Below are positions 4,584 to 8,736 of a stretch of 8,736 nucleotides of DNA, one piece after another. The position numbers and the translations under genes are program-made. The stretch is from NCBI GenBank assembly GCA_019241735.1, contig JAFAWN010000456.1, forward strand, positions 1 to 8,736. The letters are read 5' to 3'. The stretch comes from Terriglobales bacterium. Its GTDB lineage: Bacteria; Acidobacteriota; Terriglobia; Terriglobales; Acidobacteriaceae. Under the pieces are notes generated by a model. It was not told the DNA's origin and did no database searches. It was given only the letters and a program-made list of their open reading frames with translations. Every line of letters begins with the position of its first letter. The first letter of the stretch is position 1.

Positions 4584-6320
4584 CTACTTGCCGCGAACCA
4601 GGCCTGAGAGTTTTTGGGCGAATGTCGAATGGCCGCGGCCGGCGGATTTGTCGGTATCCTGGGCAGTCTCGGCTTCGGATTGATTCGGCGGAGCTACATG
4701 GTCGTCACTTATGATCTCCGAGGGCGCGTTAAAAGAACTGTTAACGGATGCGCGCAGGGAAGATTCAGCTTCATGCTCAAGCGCCGCCAGGGTGTCGCGC
4801 AAGCGCTGGATACCATCTCCGAGCTCAGCTTGCTGACGCGCGGTGAAGTCTTCGATCTTATTCCTGGCTTCGCGGTTTAGTTTTTCGATTGGATCCTCAA
4901 TCACGGCTAGGGCGCTGCGGACGATGGTTTTTGCCTGAGACCTGGCTTCGGCCAGGCTGTGCTCAATGCTCTTCTCGAAGTCTGAAGTCTGCTGTTGCAG
5001 CCAGCGCTGGGCTTCTTCCCTGGTTTCCTGGAGCTCGGTTATCTGTTGCCGGACGCTGTCGCCCCGTTTCGTCAGCTCGTCAGCGGAATCGGCAAGCTCT
5101 TTAATCAACGAATCCGCGCGCAGGGAAACAGGCGCAAGCTCATTGTTCATCTGCTGCTTCGCCTGTTCTATCTGTGATTCGACCAGATCGCCCAGAGCTT
5201 TTTGCAGTTTTGTTTCCGCGGTTTGAAGAGCTTCCAGCACACTCATCTCAAGATGGTCGGCAAAATCCTTCTGCTGCTGAGCGGCGACTTCGTTGAGCCG
5301 CGTCATGCGAGCATCGAGTTCTTCAATTGCTTTTTGCGAGCGCGCAACCTCCGCACTGATGGCGTCTTTGTGAGCAGCAATATTTTGCTGGTGTTCTTCA
5401 AAATCGTTTTCCAAACGCTTTTGCGCGGTGGCATAAACTTGATCGCTCACCTGCTCGATGGAAGACGTGGCTTCGGCCACCTCTTTGTTTTTCTGCTCCT
5501 CGAGATCGGAAAATTTCTTTTGCAAGTCATCGAGGGCGGAAGAAAATTTCTGCTGCGACTGGCTCCAAAGCTCCTCCGCTTCTTCACGATTCTGCCGGAC
5601 GAGATTTTCTGAATCCGACCGGGCCTTATCCATCAGAGTCTTCAAGCGGTCTTCAATCCGCTCGATAGCATTTTTAGTTTCGTCCGCTAATTTTTGCTCC
5701 AGGGATTCCTGCAGCGAATGCTCGGCAGATTGCGGAACGTTGGCGGCCTCGCGCAGCAACTCTTCAGTAAGCTCTGTGTTTTTCTTCTGGATCTGCAATT
5801 CTTCGTCCAGCTTCTTCCGGGCGTCCGCCAGCATGTCGGACATTTCCTGGCGCATTTGTTGCCGGAATTCGGCCTGCATAGTCTCGAATTGCGCGGACGT
5901 AATCCCAGTGCTTTCGGGCTTCGAGGCGAGCGGGTTTGCGGGCTGCGGATTTACCGCGGATGAAGAATTTACCGTCGCGTCCTCGACAGGGAGCCAGTCT
6001 TTGGGGCAAGGATTGAGGCCCCAGAAATTTCCCGGCTCATCCAGGACAACACCTATGCCCCACAATTTGCCATTCGACGGCGAGCCTTTGCAGAAAGCAA
6101 CCTGGCCGGTAGCTTCCTTGCCATTCTTTAACCGCAGGAGCACCGGCGTCGCCAAAGCAATAGATTTGTCAGCATAAAGCGCGCACCCCTGAGCATTCAC
6201 ACTCACGGTATTGCAAGCTTCAGAGAAAGTTATATTGGGGTTCAGGCTGACAACTGTCAGGGGAATCCTGACTGGGACCCTGGTGCTTTCGCGTGTGTTT
6301 TCCGCTGTTGTAGTGGGCAA
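4584..6320 (-). CDS. PilZ-domain protein with a very long coiled coil
   Basis: This 578-residue cytoplasmic protein has two parts (numbering from the TTG at 6320). Residues about 8-100 look like a PilZ domain, the fold that usually binds cyclic di-GMP. The first signature RxxxR is present (R10-EST-R14, then VPVRIPL). The second, normally (D/N)xSxxG, reads SVNAQG (40-45), so the Asp and Ser are replaced and nucleotide binding is uncertain. A Pro/Ser linker follows (about 110-140). Residues about 146-526 are rich in Glu, Gln, Lys, Ala and Leu with few Gly or Pro, as in a long coiled coil. The tail (about 530-560) is acidic and ends in a basic STFAQKLSGLVRGK. No membrane segment or signal peptide is seen. 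It heads the minus-strand block leading to rsmG-parA-parB. A longer frame opens at TTG 6377, but the ribosome binding site favours 6320. The function is unknown; a structural or scaffold role is inference. Confidence 0.85.
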   Translation of the reverse strand: MPTTTAENTRESTRVPVRIPLTVVSLNPNITFSEACNTVSVNAQGCALYADKSIALATPVLLRLKNGKEATGQVAFCKGSPSNGKLWGIGVVLDEPGNFWGLNPCPKDWLPVEDATVNSSSAVNPQPANPLASKPESTGITSAQFETMQAEFRQQMRQEMSDMLADARKKLDEELQIQKKNTELTEELLREAANVPQSAEHSLQESLEQKLADETKNAIERIEDRLKTLMDKARSDSENLVRQNREEAEELWSQSQQKFSSALDDLQKKFSDLEEQKNKEVAEATSSIEQVSDQVYATAQKRLENDFEEHQQNIAAHKDAISAEVARSQKAIEELDARMTRLNEVAAQQQKDFADHLEMSVLEALQTAETKLQKALGDLVESQIEQAKQQMNNELAPVSLRADSLIKELADSADELTKRGDSVRQQITELQETREEAQRWLQQQTSDFEKSIEHSLAEARSQAKTIVRSALAVIEDPIEKLNREARNKIEDFTARQQAELGDGIQRLRDTLAALEHEAESSLRASVNSSFNAPSEIISDDHVAPPNQSEAETAQDTDKSAGRGHSTFAQKLSGLVRGK

Positions 6321-6326
6321 GTTGAT

Positions 6327-6332
6327 TCTCCT
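6327..6332 (-). promoter_or_regulatory. Shine-Dalgarno that fixes the TTG start of the PilZ protein
   Basis: AGGAGA on the minus strand lies six bases before TTG 6320 (AGGAGA-ATCAAC-TTG). The alternative TTG at 6377 has no comparable site, and the extra 19 residues it would add lie outside the PilZ domain. The start at 6320 is therefore preferred. Confidence 0.7.
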
Positions 6333-6420
6333 AGATTCCGGGCCGGTGCGAACAAGCAGCACGGACTGCTGGTGCAAGCTTCGCTTCCTAATCGTGGTCC
6401 AGAATGGGGGTTGCGTCCAG

Positions 6421-6438
6421 TAACCAGGGTAACCAGGG
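6421..6438. repeat. Two perfect tandem 9-bp units (TAACCAGGG)
   Basis: TAACCAGGG occurs twice without a gap, in the divergent gap between the PilZ gene and marR. It lies about 100 bp upstream of the PilZ start and 150 bp upstream of the marR promoter. It could be a direct-repeat binding site or a simple slippage product. Confidence 0.5.
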
Positions 6439-6586
6439 CGTTGGGATTCTCACTGGTGGCGGCGTCCTGGCCGTACAACCGGAGTCGAGATAATCCGGGA
6501 GGGACTGCGCCTGCGCGAGCTTTGTTTTGAGCTGCGAACTTTTCGCGGGCGGGCTGCGCCACACCATCATTCCGCTGTAGTAGCAA

Positions 6587-6603
6587 ATATCGTATTGCGA
6601 TAT
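6587..6603 (+). promoter_or_regulatory. Probable MarR operator
   Basis: ATATCG-TATTG-CGATAT is a perfect 6-bp inverted repeat with a 5-base spacer, 17 bp in total. That is the size and AT/CG pattern of many MarR-family operators. Its right half overlaps the TATAAT box at 6601-6606, so a bound dimer would block RNA polymerase. It lies directly before a marR gene, which points to autorepression. Confidence 0.75.
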
Positions 6604-6606
6604 AAT
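6601..6606 (+). promoter_or_regulatory. Promoter -10 box of marR-clc, leaderless configuration
   Basis: TATAAT is a perfect -10 hexamer ending 6 bp before the GTG at 6613, so the transcript should start at or within a base or two of the start codon. No convincing -35 is present at the right distance (TAGTAG at 6578-6583). No Shine-Dalgarno fits between the box and the GTG. Confidence 0.65.
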
Positions 6607-6612
6607 TTCTAA

Positions 6613-7062
6613 GTGAGACATAAGCAACACACCCGCATAGAAGGGCAGCTTCCAGCGCTGGCAGAATTCCGTTATCAGCTTCGCCGGTTTCTCCACTTCA
6701 GCGAGGGGGCGGCGCAAAAATTGGGGTTGCAGCCACAACAACATCAACTGCTGCTGCAAATAGCGGGGGCGGGTACCGGGGCGACGACGGTGGGCCGGGT
6801 GGCGGAGCGGCTCAAACTGCGCCACAACACAGTTGTAGAACTCAGCCGCCGATGTGAAGAAGCGGGCCTGATAGTGCGCAAGCATGGCGCGGACCGGCGA
6901 TGTGTGGTGCTGACGGTTTCCCCCAGAGGGCGCAAGATGCTCGCAGCGCTGGCGGCCGATCATGAGCGGGAGCTGAACGAACTCGCCCCGCAACTGATCC
7001 GGACGCTGAACCGGCTGCGTCGCGGCAACCAGAAAATCCGCAGGGCTAATGGTGCGATATAA
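6613..7062 (+). CDS. MarR-family transcriptional regulator
   Basis: A winged-helix dimeric repressor of 149 residues, the normal family length. Residues about 12-35 form the first dimerisation helix (LPALAEFRYQLRRFLHFSEG), followed by QQHQLLLQIAG (42-52). The DNA-binding helices span about 58-84 (TTVGRVAERLKLRHNTVVEL), and the wing carries GADRRCVVLT (92-101) with the DRR signature. The C-terminus (about 105-138) is the second dimerisation helix. The start is GTG at 6613; an in-frame TAA ends at 6612, and no other standard start precedes the first conserved helix, so GTG is nearly forced. The gene is followed by the CLC gene with zero spacing. Cys81 and Cys97 are present, but redox sensing cannot be inferred from that alone. 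The inducing ligand is unknown; chloride, pH or a phenolic compound are only possibilities. Confidence 0.93.
   Translation: MRHKQHTRIEGQLPALAEFRYQLRRFLHFSEGAAQKLGLQPQQHQLLLQIAGAGTGATTVGRVAERLKLRHNTVVELSRRCEEAGLIVRKHGADRRCVVLTVSPRGRKMLAALAADHERELNELAPQLIRTLNRLRRGNQKIRRANGAI
7053..7062 (+). promoter_or_regulatory. Repeat of the operator/-10 decamer at the marR-clc junction
   Basis: TGCGATATAA here is identical to 6596-6605, which covers the right operator half and most of the -10 box of the marR promoter. This copy includes the marR stop codon and abuts the clc ATG. It has no left half, so it is at best a half-operator or a weak internal TATAAA-like box; coincidence is possible. Confidence 0.3.
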
Positions 7063-8685
7063 ATGAAATCTGAGTCTTCCGGGCTCCGCGACTTCACCGT
7101 GGACAGCAGGGTGTGGCTGCTGTCCGCGGTCGGCTTAATCATCGGGATTGGCGCGGCGTTTCTCGCCATGCTGCTGCTTCGTTTAATAGCGCTGTTCACC
7201 AACCTCTTTTACTACCACCGGTTTAGCCTGGCCGCAGTCAGCCCGGCGGGAAGTCCGCTGGGGCATTGGATGGTCATTGTCCCAATCGTCGGCGGGCTCC
7301 TGGTGGGACTGATGGCGCGGTTTGGCTCAGACAAGATCCGGGGACACGGCATCCCCGAGGCCATCGAGGCGATACTGTTACACCGCGCAAGGGTAGAGCC
7401 GAAGATTGCCGTACTGAAGCCGATATCGGCAGCCATTGCCATCGGGTCAGGAGGGCCATTTGGAGCGGAAGGCCCGATCATCATGACCGGAGGAGCGTTT
7501 GGCTCCTTGATCGCGCAATGGATGCACCTCACCGATGCGGAGCGAACTGCGCTGCTGGTCGCCGGCGCGGCCGCGGGTATGTCTGCTACTTTCGCGGCGC
7601 CGCTGGCGGCGATCCTGCTGGCAGTAGAGCTTCTGCTATTTGAGCTAAGGCCGCGAAGCCTGGTGCCGGTGGCGATTGCCAGCGCTACCGCAGCAATTGT
7701 GCGCGAGTATCTGCTGGGCAGCGGGCCCCTGTTTCAGATGCCGGCGATTGGCAGCCTGGACCAAACTGCATTCGCAACCGGCTCCCTTTTCCTGGGCGGC
7801 GTTGTGGGCCTTCTGGCCGCGGGCATGAGCCGCATGATGTATGCCTTCGAAGATATGTTTGAGCGGTTGCCGGTGCACTGGATGTGGTGGCCGGCGCTGG
7901 GTGGAATTGGAATTGGTGTTGGAGGCTGGTTTTTTCCCCGCGGGCTCGGAGTGGGATACGACAACATTGCGGAGCTCCTTCGTGGCAGCGCGCCCCTGGG
8001 GCTGATTGCGGGGATCATCCTGGCAAAGTCGCTGATGTGGGCATTCTCGCTGGGCTCGGGAACGTCGGGAGGCGTTTTGGCGCCGCTGCTGATGATCGGC
8101 GGGGCGGTGGGGGCTTTGGCGGGGCATCTGGCTCACGCATCCACAGAGGGGCAGGCCTTCTGGGCATTGATCGGGATGGGCGCGATGCTGGCAGGGTCCC
8201 TCGGCGTCCCTATGACCGCGATCCTGTTCAGCCTCGAGGTCACGCATTGTCTGCCGGCAGCGGTGCCGCTGACGCTGGGCTGCGTGGTCGCTTACACGGT
8301 GACGGCATTATTGATGCCACGATCAATTCTGACGGAAAAGTTAAGCCGCCGCGGTTATCACCTGACCCGCGAATATGGGACGGACCCGCTGGAGATCGTC
8401 ATCGTCCGGGACCTAATGTCGGGGGCCTTGCCTTCGAATCCTCCGCTCGAAAACGGAGTTTTGCCGAACCTCTTTGTTTATAACGACAGCACTTGCCGCA
8501 GCGCAGCGGAATTGATGGCCACCGAGGGCAAAGGCAGCCTTCCGGTAGTGGACCGTGCCACCCAGCAGATCAGCGGGACTATCACTCTTCAAGACCTATT
8601 GAAAGGCCGACGAAGAGCCGCCGCGCGGGAGCACGAACGATTGCGCCTGATCAGCCGGTTCAATAACGGTCACCGGGACGCTTAG
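7063..8685 (+). CDS. CLC-family chloride channel/transporter with a C-terminal CBS-like tail
   Basis: An integral membrane protein of 540 residues that moves chloride or a related anion. The first ~420 residues carry the CLC membrane core, with signatures in order: GHGIPE (94-99), GAEGP (134-138) with gating Glu136 corresponding to Glu148 of E. coli ClcA, a GAAAGMSATFAAPLAAIL helix (168-185), and GSGTSGGVLAP (331-341). Compared with E. coli ClcA the first signature has His95 in place of Ser107, Leu190 stands where the internal proton glutamate Glu203 would be, and RSILTEKL (420-427) has Leu423 at the likely Tyr445 position. Residues about 445-516 (VIVRDLMSGALP to GTITLQDLLKG) resemble a CBS region, but only one full repeat is visible, preceded by a very short remnant. 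It starts directly after the marR stop (TAA-ATG), with only GGTG as a weak ribosome binding site, so translational coupling is likely. Channel versus exchanger activity cannot be decided. Confidence 0.93.
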   Translation: MKSESSGLRDFTVDSRVWLLSAVGLIIGIGAAFLAMLLLRLIALFTNLFYYHRFSLAAVSPAGSPLGHWMVIVPIVGGLLVGLMARFGSDKIRGHGIPEAIEAILLHRARVEPKIAVLKPISAAIAIGSGGPFGAEGPIIMTGGAFGSLIAQWMHLTDAERTALLVAGAAAGMSATFAAPLAAILLAVELLLFELRPRSLVPVAIASATAAIVREYLLGSGPLFQMPAIGSLDQTAFATGSLFLGGVVGLLAAGMSRMMYAFEDMFERLPVHWMWWPALGGIGIGVGGWFFPRGLGVGYDNIAELLRGSAPLGLIAGIILAKSLMWAFSLGSGTSGGVLAPLLMIGGAVGALAGHLAHASTEGQAFWALIGMGAMLAGSLGVPMTAILFSLEVTHCLPAAVPLTLGCVVAYTVTALLMPRSILTEKLSRRGYHLTREYGTDPLEIVIVRDLMSGALPSNPPLENGVLPNLFVYNDSTCRSAAELMATEGKGSLPVVDRATQQISGTITLQDLLKGRRRAAAREHERLRLISRFNNGHRDA

Positions 8686-8736
8686 GCTGACAGTGAAACG
8701 ACGGGCGACGCGGCCACTATACCGGTAAATGCAAAT

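Noticed and set aside
6388..6993. Open frame of 201 codons on the minus strand, antisense to marR
   Set aside because: It lies opposite a clear MarR gene, has atypical composition (many His, Arg, Gln), no ribosome binding site and no recognisable family; a shadow frame in GC-rich coding DNA.
7645..8247. Open frame of 200 codons antisense to the CLC gene, and a 199-codon frame on the plus strand at 7884-8483
   Set aside because: Both overlap an unmistakable CLC protein in other frames and show only the low-complexity composition expected from codon-position bias.
8686..8736. Possible terminator after the CLC gene
   Set aside because: No stem followed by a T-run is visible in the 51 bases left before the window ends.

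Overview
The window looks like a piece of a moderately GC-rich bacterial chromosome. The protein flavour suggests Acidobacteriota: a PilZ domain with a VNAQG-type motif fused to a long coiled coil, a small conserved-looking acidic protein, and a MarR plus CLC pair of a CBS-bearing subfamily. This assignment is inference from family resemblance, not from a search. No rRNA, tRNA, insertion sequence or CRISPR array was seen.

Minus-strand block (about 6320 down to 855). In transcription order: a PilZ/coiled-coil protein (6320-4584), a small uncharacterised protein (4454-4212), the 16S rRNA methyltransferase RsmG (4098-3412), ParA (2917-2075) and ParB (1991-855). The 494-bp gap between rsmG and parA is the centromere: four near-perfect or perfect parS palindromes plus one decayed site (3002-3288). 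This is a complete chromosomal ParABS segregation locus, in the rsmG-parA-parB order common near replication origins. ParB binds parS and slides as a CTP clamp, and the ParA ATPase moves the ParB-parS complex.

Below parB (854-119) lie 736 bp without a convincing gene. They hold an old, diverged tandem duplication with a unit of about 288 bp. It begins inside the 3' end of parB, so a decayed copy of the parB tail sits downstream of the real one, and it contains an array of 15-bp units. At the window edge is the N-terminus of an exported or membrane protein (118-1, minus strand).

Plus-strand block (6613-8685): a MarR-family regulator followed with zero spacing by a CLC-type chloride channel/transporter with a short CBS-like tail. 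A 17-bp inverted repeat overlaps a perfect TATAAT box only 6 bp before the GTG start, which implies an autoregulated and probably leaderless transcript. The CLC protein keeps the gating glutamate but has Leu where exchangers have the internal proton glutamate and apparently Leu for the central tyrosine.
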